Virus record (IMG/VR): IMGVR_UViG_3300022188_000006
Location: 1 to 64,000 of that record
DNA from: a virus
Length of the DNA stretch: 64,000 nucleotides
Strand: one strand, 5' to 3'
Shown here: positions 49,579 to 59,114 of the stretch, one piece after another
Layout of the letters: each line of letters opens with the position of its first letter
How positions within the stretch are numbered: position 1 is the stretch's first letter
Notes under the pieces: model-generated
Database searches by the model: none
The model's input: only the letters and a program-made list of their open reading frames with translations
Told to the model about the DNA's origin: nothing
Made by a program: the position numbers and the translations under genes

Positions 49579-52500
49579 TTATGTATGAGCCAAGACACTT
49601 ATCAGGTCAAACCCGGCGGGGTAGTTCGTTGTCACCCCGTTTACATCGCGCCAGATCCGCAACAGATAACGGCACTCACCTGACTGCACATCTGCTGCCG
49701 GTATAACAAGATTGTTTGCCGCCAGATGGTAAGAAGTATCAGCCACAGCCGAAGACACGTCAATCTCTTCTTCCGCTGTCCCGTCAGGAGAAGCTTTGTT
49801 TGGCTTTACGCCGTCCGTCAGTTTCCAGTATTCCAGGTTCAAGCTAACCTGCTGCGAAGCGCCGCCGTTTGTAGGCACAGCATATCGGATATCGAGCTTG
49901 ATGTCCTTGCCGGACCAGTCGCTCGGCTTCTCGAAAGCCACCAAAGTCGCGGTATCCACAGAATTGCCGAATCTGACAGCTCGCTCCAACCCCCAGAGCG
50001 TGACATCAGATGCAGGGTTCGTGGGATCTGCGTGGAATTCAGTCAGCTCAACGTGTTCGACCCCTCGTGGCACCAAGCCGCTCTGGGCCGTTTCGTTGAT
50101 TAGCACCCAGCCATGACTGCCGCCGACATAAAGCAACGTGCCGCCAGAGTAGTTCCTGTCGACAATCAGGTTGCCGGTCTGACCGCGGATGCGCCCGCCA
50201 TTGGGGTTGATTGTGATCGTGTTTGTGGTCGCTGAGCCCGTGTGATCGACAAATCCGACCTGGTCGTAAAGATTCGGCGACCCAGGCAGTGTCAGTGTCA
50301 CGGAACCACCGGACGCATCTATCGCGTACCCGTTGCTCGGCGCCGCAGTAGTACTGGAGGATATGATCTGCCAGGTAAGTCCACCCCCGCCACCCCCACC
50401 GCCGGCACCGACGACCATCTTCAGGAACAGAACTTCCTCACCGCCGCTCATCGGTGTCGAGAAGGTGACAGTGCTCGTGTTCGTTTCAGTGTAATCGACC
50501 GTGACAGTCTGCCGGTTACCGTTGACAAAGACCCAGAGACTGTTGTCTCCCAGGTTATAGGTAAAGGCTGTGATGTTGAATACGGTCTGACCAGCGGCAG
50601 CAACCTGCCGCTCGTCGACGATTGCACCGACAGCACCAGGAGCCAGCTGGAGTACAGTAATCTGCTCCCCAGCCGCTCTCCCGGAAGTAAACACGATATT
50701 CGTCCCGGAAAAAGTGTAGTCCTCACTGGCACCGTAGTGCATGAGGATGTTCCCGGAGAATACGAGTGTCGTGTCATCTGTTGGGGTAAAGGAGAGTCCG
50801 AAAGTGGTTTGCCCGGCCGTAGCTGTGAATTCGTCCTTCGCCAAGGTAATTGAACCGCCACCACCGCCACCACTGGCCGATATTTGCAGCTTTTCGTCAC
50901 CACCAGAGTTGAGCACGCTCAACGAAACGTTGCTGCCTGCAACGATCTTCTGTTGCAGGTAGCCCTTCGTGGTATCGCTGGAGGTAACCTTGACCATCTC
51001 GCCGGTGCCACCAACACCGAAGTACTCCCGAACATCGGTCACGTCGGCAGCTTCGATAACCGGATTGACGGTCTCGTTGACACGGACAATCGCAATCCCG
51101 AGCTTGTCTTCGTCAGGCGCCGGAGCGTTTGTAAACGGGTTTCCTGCACCGACGACTTCGCTTCCCTGTTTGATAGATAGAATCGCCGAATCACTAATTT
51201 GAACCAGGTCGTAGCGCGTGTGTCCAGCTGCTGTCACTGCCGAGAAAGGCCCAACAGACGCAGCCGAAGCCAACTCTGCGTAGCCGGAGCGGTCGGACTT
51301 GACGTAACGACCGCTCTCGATCCGAATGCTGTTGTCGGGACTGGCCTGGGCGTGCGGACGCAGCCAAAGGGCAGAGAAATAGTTCTGCAACGCATTGGCT
51401 GCCATGCCGATATTCAAGAACTCGCGGACGTCGGTAATGTCCTCGGCATCGATCTGGACACCGCCTGTCTCGTTGACACGAATAATGGCCAAAGCCAACT
51501 TGTCGCCATCGGGCGAAGGCGCGTTGACGTAGGGGTCTCCCGGGCCAGCAACCTCAGAGCCGGTCTTGATAGCGATGTTGCCGCCGTCGTCGATGCTGAC
51601 CAGATCGTAGCGGACATTGCCAGAAGTGGATACAGGCCCGAAACTTCCAGATGTTGTCCTAGTAGAGAGTTGCTTTATCGCAGACCTGTCAGAGACCGTC
51701 CAAACACCCGGTTTGATGTCGATGGTATCAGCAAGAGGATCGCTCGGAACCGGTTGTAGATTTCCGGTCCTCGCCAAGATATCCGGCAGGTAGGTCAACC
51801 CGTCGCTAAGGATAGGCCGCAAATCGTCGATATCAGGCGGATTGATAGGATCTTGCCCGTCATAGCGGCGGATCCTAGCTATCTGGAAGGTGTAGTGCTG
51901 GTTGCCATCGCTGTCGACGTAGTCAGGAAAGTGCTCTGAACCCTCTTTGATGTAGATGTTCTGCACCAGCTTCATGCGCAGCTGGGCGCATACCTGAGTA
52001 GACAGATTGTGCCGGAGGTTTGGATCGTCCTCGCAGTCAATCTCGTCCAGATAGACGTTCAGGAACACGCCATCTACCCGGTTGCTCCCGGACGGCGTCA
52101 GCAGCTCGATGCGATAGTGGTCCCCAACCTGGGCCACAGTGGTAGCGTCGCCATCGAGGACCATCTCCGTCTGCGTATTACTGACGACTTGGAACGTCGA
52201 ACCCGGCTGGGTGATATCCGGCGTAACAAACTTCCCGACGTGCTCGTTGGTGTCCCAGTTCGCCGCGCTGTCACTCAGAATCGTTTGATTCGGCCCGGAC
52301 TGGTAGCTGATAGCCGTAATTCTCGGATGCAGGGACTTTCCGTCCTCGGAAGCACCGTCGTTCTTGTAGCTTGTTGCCCCGTACAAAAGGCAGCGATGGC
52401 CGGACAAGAAGAACCTCCCGGCACCATCCGCTGTTCCATCTCCACCAAGAATGTGAAAATCATTATCCAGGCCGACGCCGACGCACTTGAATCCGTCCTT

Positions 52501-52674
52501 AACCGCGCCGTCACCAAGCAGCTGCTCGATTCGGCGCATCAGTGTATAGTGTGACTCTTGAGCGTCGTTGTCATCCGCGTCCACCCAGGGGATGCCCTGT
52601 TGTACGCGGCGCATGACATACCGAAGCTGCTCGTTGAACATCAACCGACTATAATTGCCGTGCGAGGCACCCAT
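49579..52674 (-). CDS. Large modular tail/fibre base protein, 1031 aa
   Basis: The N-terminus (LMFNEQLRYVMRRVQQGIPW, VDADDNDAQES) resembles phage structural proteins that begin by binding to the baseplate (DUF6519-like). It is followed by a beta domain to about residue 300 and two copies of the ADITDVREF-type domain (each with SDxSGYAEL or similar). Then come a poly-Gly linker, two adhesin repeats (FTATAGQTTFGLSFTP, VAAAGQTVFNITAFTY), a second poly-Gly linker and a C-terminal beta domain. It is the first gene after the promoter at 52746. Probably the platform to which the fibre series attaches. Confidence 0.7.
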   Translation of the reverse strand: MGASHGNYSRLMFNEQLRYVMRRVQQGIPWVDADDNDAQESHYTLMRRIEQLLGDGAVKDGFKCVGVGLDNDFHILGGDGTADGAGRFFLSGHRCLLYGATSYKNDGASEDGKSLHPRITAISYQSGPNQTILSDSAANWDTNEHVGKFVTPDITQPGSTFQVVSNTQTEMVLDGDATTVAQVGDHYRIELLTPSGSNRVDGVFLNVYLDEIDCEDDPNLRHNLSTQVCAQLRMKLVQNIYIKEGSEHFPDYVDSDGNQHYTFQIARIRRYDGQDPINPPDIDDLRPILSDGLTYLPDILARTGNLQPVPSDPLADTIDIKPGVWTVSDRSAIKQLSTRTTSGSFGPVSTSGNVRYDLVSIDDGGNIAIKTGSEVAGPGDPYVNAPSPDGDKLALAIIRVNETGGVQIDAEDITDVREFLNIGMAANALQNYFSALWLRPHAQASPDNSIRIESGRYVKSDRSGYAELASAASVGPFSAVTAAGHTRYDLVQISDSAILSIKQGSEVVGAGNPFTNAPAPDEDKLGIAIVRVNETVNPVIEAADVTDVREYFGVGGTGEMVKVTSSDTTKGYLQQKIVAGSNVSLSVLNSGGDEKLQISASGGGGGGSITLAKDEFTATAGQTTFGLSFTPTDDTTLVFSGNILMHYGASEDYTFSGTNIVFTSGRAAGEQITVLQLAPGAVGAIVDERQVAAAGQTVFNITAFTYNLGDNSLWVFVNGNRQTVTVDYTETNTSTVTFSTPMSGGEEVLFLKMVVGAGGGGGGGGLTWQIISSSTTAAPSNGYAIDASGGSVTLTLPGSPNLYDQVGFVDHTGSATTNTITINPNGGRIRGQTGNLIVDRNYSGGTLLYVGGSHGWVLINETAQSGLVPRGVEHVELTEFHADPTNPASDVTLWGLERAVRFGNSVDTATLVAFEKPSDWSGKDIKLDIRYAVPTNGGASQQVSLNLEYWKLTDGVKPNKASPDGTAEEEIDVSSAVADTSYHLAANNLVIPAADVQSGECRYLLRIWRDVNGVTTNYPAGFDLISVLAHT

Positions 52675-52745
52675 CCGGCTCTCTCCTTGAACAGGCGAAC
52701 GCTACAGTCGCCAAAGCGCAAACCTACCAGGGCGCGCCTACTGAT

Positions 52746-52774
52746 AGTATATTGATAGCAGGCACGCGAATCAA
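52746..52774 (-). promoter_or_regulatory. Late promoter upstream of the fibre array
   Basis: TTGATT (52774-52769), a 17-nt spacer and TATACT (52751-52746) on the minus strand in a 113-nt intergenic gap, one of the few gaps in the region. CTATCA occurs twice across the -10 (CTATCA-atata-CTATCA), a possible regulator site. Confidence 0.55.
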
Positions 52775-52787
52775 CAACGGGACCGCT

Positions 52788-53627
52788 TTACACGCGAAGC
52801 ACAATATCAATGAAGCGCACGATCTTTATCGTGGGATCCTTCCAGATACGATTGTGGTGAATCAGGTCCACCATCAGCCCGCTATCAGTAGTGGCTGTTG
52901 CTGTGCCGCCAAATAGCCCCTGCTCCCGAATATACTTGAAATTAAAGGGATCGGACGGATTCCCGTAATCCCATGTCGTGCGTATCTCGATGACGTTTGT
53001 TGGATCTATAGAGACTTCGGGAACGAACTCGTATTCGGTAGTAGAATCGACAGGGGCCGAGAAGGGTGTCGCTACAGTAATTTCACCGGTCTCCTGAACA
53101 TAGCTCGAAACCACGCGACTCTCCCCGGCATTCGTACCAGCAGTGATTTCTACAGTCATCCCATCGAAGAAACCGTCCGGCTCGAATCTCCCAACCAAAC
53201 CGCAGCCGTCCACACGCGAAGGGTCCACGATAGTCGACGACGTACCGCTCTGCGCCTTGCCCTGGCCCCACTTCAGGTAAGAAATCCCGTCCGGCTGCAA
53301 TCGACTCACTTCGCTCTGCAGAGTGGTCGCAAATTTGGATGGGTCAGGAATGCCAGAAGTATCCCAGGCACTGTCACCGACGCCAATAGCGTGAAACAAA
53401 ATTCCGCCAAGGAAAGAAGGATCACCGGCAAGTAACCCGGCAACTAGAACAGTAAAGGGCTGGACAATGATGTTGTGGTTCTTCTTGGTTTTCTCGACAA
53501 GGGCTTCGGAACCGTCCTCCGTCCGCTTCCACACCTCGTCGTACCAGATACCGCGGCACATGCGAGCATCTGCAATCTCGCGCTTCGCCTGGCCACCGGC
53601 CTGCATTTGCTCAAGTCTGCGTCTCAT
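52788..53627 (-). CDS. Tail/baseplate structural protein, 279 aa
   Basis: No exact family recognised. Basic N-terminus, then FTVLVAGLLAGDPSFLGGIL and LFHAIGVGDSAWD, a pattern of phage proteins with a metal- or sugar-facing beta fold, and a beta-rich C-terminus (FVPEVSIDPTNVIEIRTTWD). ATG at 53627 has GGAGGG upstream, the earlier ATG overlaps it. Follows the tail P2-I-like gene. Confidence 0.6.
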   Translation of the reverse strand: MRRRLEQMQAGGQAKREIADARMCRGIWYDEVWKRTEDGSEALVEKTKKNHNIIVQPFTVLVAGLLAGDPSFLGGILFHAIGVGDSAWDTSGIPDPSKFATTLQSEVSRLQPDGISYLKWGQGKAQSGTSSTIVDPSRVDGCGLVGRFEPDGFFDGMTVEITAGTNAGESRVVSSYVQETGEITVATPFSAPVDSTTEYEFVPEVSIDPTNVIEIRTTWDYGNPSDPFNFKYIREQGLFGGTATATTDSGLMVDLIHHNRIWKDPTIKIVRFIDIVLRV

Positions 53628-53638
53628 ATTTCCCTCCA

Positions 53639-55525
53639 TTAGGGCCTAACATAGGCACTTATGTAGTAGTGGCCGTCCACGGTAGTAATAGGTGGACTTC
53701 CCTCAATCACGATATTGGATGTCAGCAGCCTGTCCGTAACAAGATCCTGCCAGAAGTCGATCACTCTCTTGGAGAGGTCGAAGAGACTCAGGTAATAGCC
53801 CAAGGCACCTTGTATCGGTGCGCCCGACCGCATCCCACAGGCGCCCTCGTCGTCCGCCGAGATTAGGAATACGTCCGCCCACTCCCCCTTCACATCATAG
53901 ATTTCAGTATGTGTTGTCCAAATCTCGGTCTTGGCGCTATCTTCCCCATTCTTTGGGAAATCCGTGTACTCGGGATAATGGCAATCGACCGCTGTCATCA
54001 CGGGCACCGTACAGGCAGGCACCGCCTCCCGCATTGTTCTGCACAGCTTTTCTACCGTCTCTCTCAGAAGTGGCTTGTTGCAGATGATAGTGCCCGTACA
54101 CCCCGGCCTATCGTTCCCGAGTGTAAAGAAATAACCAAGCCGCTCACAACGATAGTAAGTGCCGTAGAACTGCTCCGGCATAATTTCTATGCCGACAATC
54201 TCCGGATTTCCAAGCCATGTCGACTCGACCAGGATACGCCAATCCGTGTGCGGTTCCAACCCGTCTGTCTCTATCTCGAAATCTCTCCAGACACCGATTG
54301 TTCCTTTATCCGCAAGCGACGTAGCCTGGATAAAGATGTTGTTCCCGCTCGCGAACTTACCGGCGAGAAGTCGCATCTGGCCCTGCCACTCGTCCAAGAC
54401 ATAATCCGTTCCGGCGGTCTTTAGGTCAGTACTGACCTGACGGACACGTGAGAGAATGGGAATGCCGTGCGGCTCGCCCACCGGGGTAGTGAAGGTAACG
54501 ATATTACCCTCTACCTCTTTCACCTGGAAGTACGCCGTCACGCCCTGACCGCTGATCTCGATCCAGTCGTCCTTGGAAAGCCCCCCGGCATCTGAAAGCG
54601 TCGCCTGCGTGTCGCCGAACTCAAGAGTCTTGGCAAGCTCGGTGTCTACAGCCTGGTAGCCAGTTACTTCGTAGACTTCGGCAGCAGGAATTGGCGACAC
54701 GGGTACATAGCGCATGTAAATCGTCTGGTCGTTGCCATCGGCCTCTATGAGGAACTGCGTGAGACTCTTGGTGTCGCCATAGCGGTAGTCGCCAGCGTCG
54801 ACCCAGTTGCTACCGTCGAACCACTGCAGCTTCCATCTGTCCAACCCCCACCCACTGCGCAACCGTATGAGCGTCGGAACGATAGGCTCGTGCCAATGAT
54901 AAGCCCACCAAGCAGGAGAAACAGTATCGGCAACCCAAGACGTGTCCTCGCGGTTATCCAGCGCGCGCCAGGCCTCATGACCCACGACACTACCGGACGT
55001 GTATTCTGCACCCCTTCTGAGCGTGTCCTGCCAAGCGTAATCGTAGGAGAACGCTGTCTGGTCCCCGGGAAGCCTAAAAACGGTAGCCGCCGTACCTTGG
55101 TTGTCGGCAGAAACGGAATACTGGCGCGAAGATGTCTTGATGTTCTTCCAGAACTCGACAATGTCCGTCTGCAGGCGAGATATGCGATACCCATGTATCC
55201 TGCACCCGACAACGGTGCCTTTGCGCTTGTACCACTGGACTGCGCCCTTGATCTCCTCTCTCTGCTGAGAAATAGGCAGCTCTTGGTTGAACTGGACTCC
55301 GACAAGTGCCGCCATCAGCGGCAGAAAATCGGCATCGGTCTGATCGACGTCGATCATCACCGGCATCGCATCGAGCAGACCCTTTATTTCGTCGAACTTC
55401 GGCCCAAAAATCTTCAGGAACCGTCGCAACTGCCCGTACTTGACCGAGCCGTCCTCGGCCGGATTAAACACCTCGCCGTCAGACGCTGCCACTGGTACCA
55501 GACTGGTCAGGTCCTCGAAAGCCAT
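53639..55525 (-). CDS. Tail protein I-like (P2 gpI family) with C-terminal extension
   Basis: 628 aa. The N-terminal 130 residues (LRRFLKIFGPKFDEIKGLLD, DADFLPLMAALVGVQFNQEL, VQWYKRKGTVVGCRI) match the tail protein I family, a baseplate wedge component of contractile tails. The remainder is a long beta-rich extension with a discoidin-like segment (EDTSWVADTVSPAWWAYHW) and other beta domains. It starts next to the upstream stop (TGATGG). Contains palindrome copy 9. Confidence 0.75.
   Translation of the reverse strand: MAFEDLTSLVPVAASDGEVFNPAEDGSVKYGQLRRFLKIFGPKFDEIKGLLDAMPVMIDVDQTDADFLPLMAALVGVQFNQELPISQQREEIKGAVQWYKRKGTVVGCRIHGYRISRLQTDIVEFWKNIKTSSRQYSVSADNQGTAATVFRLPGDQTAFSYDYAWQDTLRRGAEYTSGSVVGHEAWRALDNREDTSWVADTVSPAWWAYHWHEPIVPTLIRLRSGWGLDRWKLQWFDGSNWVDAGDYRYGDTKSLTQFLIEADGNDQTIYMRYVPVSPIPAAEVYEVTGYQAVDTELAKTLEFGDTQATLSDAGGLSKDDWIEISGQGVTAYFQVKEVEGNIVTFTTPVGEPHGIPILSRVRQVSTDLKTAGTDYVLDEWQGQMRLLAGKFASGNNIFIQATSLADKGTIGVWRDFEIETDGLEPHTDWRILVESTWLGNPEIVGIEIMPEQFYGTYYRCERLGYFFTLGNDRPGCTGTIICNKPLLRETVEKLCRTMREAVPACTVPVMTAVDCHYPEYTDFPKNGEDSAKTEIWTTHTEIYDVKGEWADVFLISADDEGACGMRSGAPIQGALGYYLSLFDLSKRVIDFWQDLVTDRLLTSNIVIEGSPPITTVDGHYYISAYVRP
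54423..54438. repeat. Dispersed palindrome copy 9 (GGTCAG-TA-CTGACC)
   Basis: Fully self-complementary 16-mer AGGTCAGTACTGACCT within the tail-I-like gene, register V-S-T-D. Confidence 0.85.
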
Positions 55526-56004
55526 CAGGCGCCATCCTGTTCATGGTAGACATTGGGCAAGAGCCGCCACATCTTGTGCTCGAAGTAACCAGTCGGGATC
55601 GCGAAAGCCTTGCCCTTGTACTTATTGTCGAGCACCCACACACCGTCAGCCGCACGACGCGCGAACAAGCAGTAGTAATAAACCTGGTATGCCTCGCAGT
55701 CCATGTCGGCGTAACTGAATGTAGAGAACGGACGTTCCTCGTCTACAAGGATAAGGCCGTCCTGGATGTTGCGCGGCCATTCACCCCACTTGCGGACGAG
55801 GCAAATCCTGTCAGGACTCACCGGCGGCAAGTTCCAGTTAATGACAATCTGTGGACCCTCGTATCCTCGACGCACGCAAAACGGCAGTTCCGTCGGACCT
55901 AGCGGCTGCCCGGGAACGCTGTCCGTCCGACGACTGCGAAGTCCGCGGTCACCAGATGGAACAGCTATTCTGTCTATACTTCTGCGACTACGCAGCTGGG
56001 CCAC
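55525..56004 (-). CDS. Hypothetical tail-module protein, 159 aa
   Basis: An Arg-rich N-terminus (RSRRSIDRIAVPSGDRGLRS) precedes a beta-sandwich-like domain (GPQIVINWNLPPVSPDRICL, YQVYYYCLFARRAADGVWVL) resembling a single FnIII/Ig fold. GTG start with GAGGG upstream. Probably a baseplate accessory protein. Confidence 0.6.
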   Translation of the reverse strand: MAQLRSRRSIDRIAVPSGDRGLRSRRTDSVPGQPLGPTELPFCVRRGYEGPQIVINWNLPPVSPDRICLVRKWGEWPRNIQDGLILVDEERPFSTFSYADMDCEAYQVYYYCLFARRAADGVWVLDNKYKGKAFAIPTGYFEHKMWRLLPNVYHEQDGA

Positions 56005-56518
56005 GCCATTCCCTCAACACTTTTTCTCTGTGCTCACGCGCGATGTCGTTAAGTCTTTGCAAGACTTGACGCGCTTCTGCGACCTCATTATCGTCAATGC
56101 CAAGCATCTTTGCGAAGGCCAGCACTGTGTTTGTGCTTTCTTCGAGCTGGCCAAGCAGCTTCCAAGACCGGCGCCGGTACTTTTCCTTTTTCCCTTCTGG
56201 AACTCTTCCCTTGGAAATTGCAAATACTGCTGGAGTCATTGCGATCGCGCCCAAGGCCCGGCACTTAGGACAAGACGGCGTAAGCTCCTCTGAGCCAGGG
56301 ACAAACACTTCACCACACGCACGACACCTCCATCTGACTTCCGCTTGCCTGCCGATTCGACTCTCGGAAACGGACGCTGGGGCAACGCGACCGGTCATCT
56401 CCACACCTTTCCCGCCACAAAGCGGGCAACGCATGGCCAGAGTCTTTACCTCGGCATTTATCGCGAAGGTACGCTGACAGACCTCACAGGTATATCTTAC
56501 AGTGGTTCGTGACTTCAT
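55988..56518 (-). CDS. Double zinc-ribbon protein
   Basis: 176 aa. Two CxxC...CxxC ribbons: YTCEVCQRTF...MRCPLCGGKG (residues 9-37) and WRCRACGEVF...PSCPKCRALG (63-89). A basic helical C-terminus follows. Odd within a tail operon; could be a transcription factor for late genes or an assembly chaperone. Coupled to the neighbours on both sides. Confidence 0.65.
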   Translation of the reverse strand: MKSRTTVRYTCEVCQRTFAINAEVKTLAMRCPLCGGKGVEMTGRVAPASVSESRIGRQAEVRWRCRACGEVFVPGSEELTPSCPKCRALGAIAMTPAVFAISKGRVPEGKKEKYRRRSWKLLGQLEESTNTVLAFAKMLGIDDNEVAEARQVLQRLNDIAREHREKVLREWRGPAA

Positions 56519-58005
56519 AGATTCCTCACCGCCACAAGGTTCGCCGGACCTTCCACGTCTTCATTGCGCGTACCAACATCCCAGGACGTATCGGTATCCT
56601 CTGCCTCTATCCTGTAAGTATAAACCTGACCGTTTTGGGGAATTGGCACCTCCAAGTCTGACCTCCGGTTCGTAGTGTTGTCAGCGCTATCATCAAAAAA
56701 CGGGGTAGCCTTGTCAATCAGCACCGAATTCACTTTGACACATCGACTTGGGTCAAAGTCAGCACCATCGCATCTATAGACGTTGTACCCGTCCGTGTTT
56801 AGGTCGCTGCTGGCTGGGAATCCGCTCCAGCTGAGGTAGACCTTACGGTCCCCAAGCGCCACCTGCGGCTCCTGAGGAACAGAAGGTATCGTCTCCAGCA
56901 TCACGCTCGCAGCAAAGGAGGAATTCTCCGGCGACTCGTCGTCGACAGCGAACAAGTAGAACGTCCAGCTCTCACCATTGGCAGATGGTGGCATAAGCTC
57001 GGTGATTGACGTGGCTGTGGGAGAAATGTCTCTGGACACCGCTTTGTAGCCAGCATGATGTGTAACCGCGTCCAAAGTGACCCTTGAGTGCCCTTCGGTT
57101 GGAGTAACCGGGTGGTCACCAGAGACGCGGTACAGCTCATAGTGATGCAAATCGCTCAGAAGCACACCGTAGATGACAAACACATCACTGCCTGCAGCGA
57201 ATGCGCCGTTTTCCAGCGTCAACTTGCCGGCCGTATAATCGACTGAATAGTCGACGTCCCGTGTCTTTTGGTTCACCGAAACCGTCTTGACGGTAGAACC
57301 AGCAGGAAACTCGTCCCGGAAATTACAACGGGTTTCCAACCGCAGCTCGCTTACCCCCTCGCTGAGCAGACGATAGTACGCTTTCCTTGCCCCGTCGGCA
57401 ACTTCGACAATCTGACCCACGTGAAATCCGTTCGAGTCAGCAACCTCGATCAGATCTTGTGTCCTGCTGAAAGGACGTACAAGCGTGGTATCTCCGCCAA
57501 ATGGATCGTAGCCAGTAATCTCGAACACCGTCTCCGACTCGCTCTCAAGATGGTTGTTGCGCGCCACCAGCGTCTGATACGTACCAGATGCCTGACCAAG
57601 GTAATCACCCATCTGTTCATTCAGAGTCACAGTATCCCAGCGAACCGTGATAAGCGTCTGACCTCGTGATACGGCCGTCTCCTGAACAGCAGAAATTGTC
57701 GTCATCCTGGGAATCGCCGGCGCTAGAGCATCCTGCCAGACAACCGGTACATAGCTGATGTAAAGCTCAAAATCCTGTTTTGTAATCTCAAGGTTCCCGT
57801 CCTTGACAAGCGCCGTTCCCGTGGAGTTTTCTCCAAGCGTCAAGGCAGCAGTATACAGAACCGTCTCTATCTCGCTGTCCGTTTGGCGCAGCGTCGCACC
57901 TTCAGACACGAATATGCGGTCGTGCGTACTCGGCGAATTGTCGTAAAGGGTAGACGCCAAGAATGCGTCGACAGTAGTATCAGATGTGATGTCAAAGTCA
58001 GACAT
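56515..58005 (-). CDS. Tail protein with FnIII-like domains
   Basis: 496 aa. N-terminus acidic (MSDFDITSDTTVDAFL), a long beta region (to residue 290), then two fibronectin-III-like units (YELYRVSGDHPVTPTEG ... SWTFYLFAVDDESPENS and PQVALGDRKVYLSWSGFPA ... YTYRIEAEDTD). Probably a tail surface protein for weak carbohydrate contact. Confidence 0.7.
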   Translation of the reverse strand: MSDFDITSDTTVDAFLASTLYDNSPSTHDRIFVSEGATLRQTDSEIETVLYTAALTLGENSTGTALVKDGNLEITKQDFELYISYVPVVWQDALAPAIPRMTTISAVQETAVSRGQTLITVRWDTVTLNEQMGDYLGQASGTYQTLVARNNHLESESETVFEITGYDPFGGDTTLVRPFSRTQDLIEVADSNGFHVGQIVEVADGARKAYYRLLSEGVSELRLETRCNFRDEFPAGSTVKTVSVNQKTRDVDYSVDYTAGKLTLENGAFAAGSDVFVIYGVLLSDLHHYELYRVSGDHPVTPTEGHSRVTLDAVTHHAGYKAVSRDISPTATSITELMPPSANGESWTFYLFAVDDESPENSSFAASVMLETIPSVPQEPQVALGDRKVYLSWSGFPASSDLNTDGYNVYRCDGADFDPSRCVKVNSVLIDKATPFFDDSADNTTNRRSDLEVPIPQNGQVYTYRIEAEDTDTSWDVGTRNEDVEGPANLVAVRNL

Positions 58006-59114
58006 CAGAGCAACCTCGCCATGCCTTCTTCCATCTTTTTCACCGCATCTTCGATCTTGAACCCCTCAGCCAATCGCCTAGACTCTTTCCGCATCTCTTG
58101 TCTCTTGCGCTCGTCCTTCCAGGCCGCGTAGATGTTCCTGAGGGCAGCGTCAACTTCGTATGGGTCCTCCATGCGGCAGTGAAAAAGTGCGCCGCGCGCA
58201 CCATGTCTAGCTAGAACAGGGCAACCGCAGGCAGCCGCCTCAAGCACAGTCCTGGTATCGTCGCAGGACGGCGTGATTAGTAGGTCTGCGGTGCGATGCA
58301 CAGAGGCGATATCCCCGTGTACCGTATGGAGGTCTCCAATGGTATGTCTCAGCTCGTCACTCACCCCGTGTAAAATTGAGTTCCACGGATGCCGCAAATC
58401 AGTAATTTCGTCCTTCGGAACAGCATACAGATGTATACGTGAGCCGGTCTCTCTGCAGAATTTCCGTGCGCCATGCAATATCTGGAATGGATCCTTGAAG
58501 GCCGTGTATCTCCAATGATCCGCGAAGGTGATGTTCATGCCGCCAGAATCAGCCGGTTTCAGGTACTTGGTCTTCTCGCCGTTCGGAACGAACTTTGCCA
58601 GGTCACAGAAATGGTTGGCCAGCACGACGCCATGGAAGTACGGCTCCAAAAACGGAACGTGTCTCTCCCATAACGTGATAGCTCCCTTCATCCATTTTTG
58701 TTTTCCGACAGTTGCCACCAAAGACCAAGGACCACCGAAAGGTGTTCTCTCTGCCCGCTCCTTCCTGACCGCTGGATCCGTCGAGACTTCTATCATCATC
58801 TGCGAATAGAATATGTATTCCGGAAGTCCATGCGCGAAGTAGAATGTGGGTCTTGTCCCCTCAACCTTCGTCGGGATACCAGTATGTAGAATATGTACGT
58901 CTGCCTTGCCGGCCCATTTCATGCTGTCTATGGGAACACCGCGATCCTCTGTATCCATCACTGGATTGCCGGATCCTGTCACAATCCCGGTCACGTCGAC
59001 CAACCTGGCATCCCACTTCAGGTATTTATTTTGCGCCCATGCGACCTCTCTTGTTGTCTCGTAGAGGCCGCTTCGGGATGGCGCCACTTGAACGAAGTGC
59101 GCAATTTTAAGCAT
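58005..59114 (-). CDS. Glycosyltransferase, GT4-like
   Basis: 369 aa. N-terminal IAHFVQVAPSRSGLYETTRE matches the G-(G/S)-hydrophobic-E start of GT-B fold glycosyltransferases. ILHTGIP and the C-terminal TADLLITPSCDDTRTVLEAAACGCPVL block (residues about 285-312, nucleotide-sugar loop with conserved E) follow. It transfers a sugar from an activated donor. Located amid baseplate and fibre genes, it may glycosylate virion proteins or host surface sugars. Confidence 0.75.
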   Translation of the reverse strand: MLKIAHFVQVAPSRSGLYETTREVAWAQNKYLKWDARLVDVTGIVTGSGNPVMDTEDRGVPIDSMKWAGKADVHILHTGIPTKVEGTRPTFYFAHGLPEYIFYSQMMIEVSTDPAVRKERAERTPFGGPWSLVATVGKQKWMKGAITLWERHVPFLEPYFHGVVLANHFCDLAKFVPNGEKTKYLKPADSGGMNITFADHWRYTAFKDPFQILHGARKFCRETGSRIHLYAVPKDEITDLRHPWNSILHGVSDELRHTIGDLHTVHGDIASVHRTADLLITPSCDDTRTVLEAAACGCPVLARHGARGALFHCRMEDPYEVDAALRNIYAAWKDERKRQEMRKESRRLAEGFKIEDAVKKMEEGMARLL

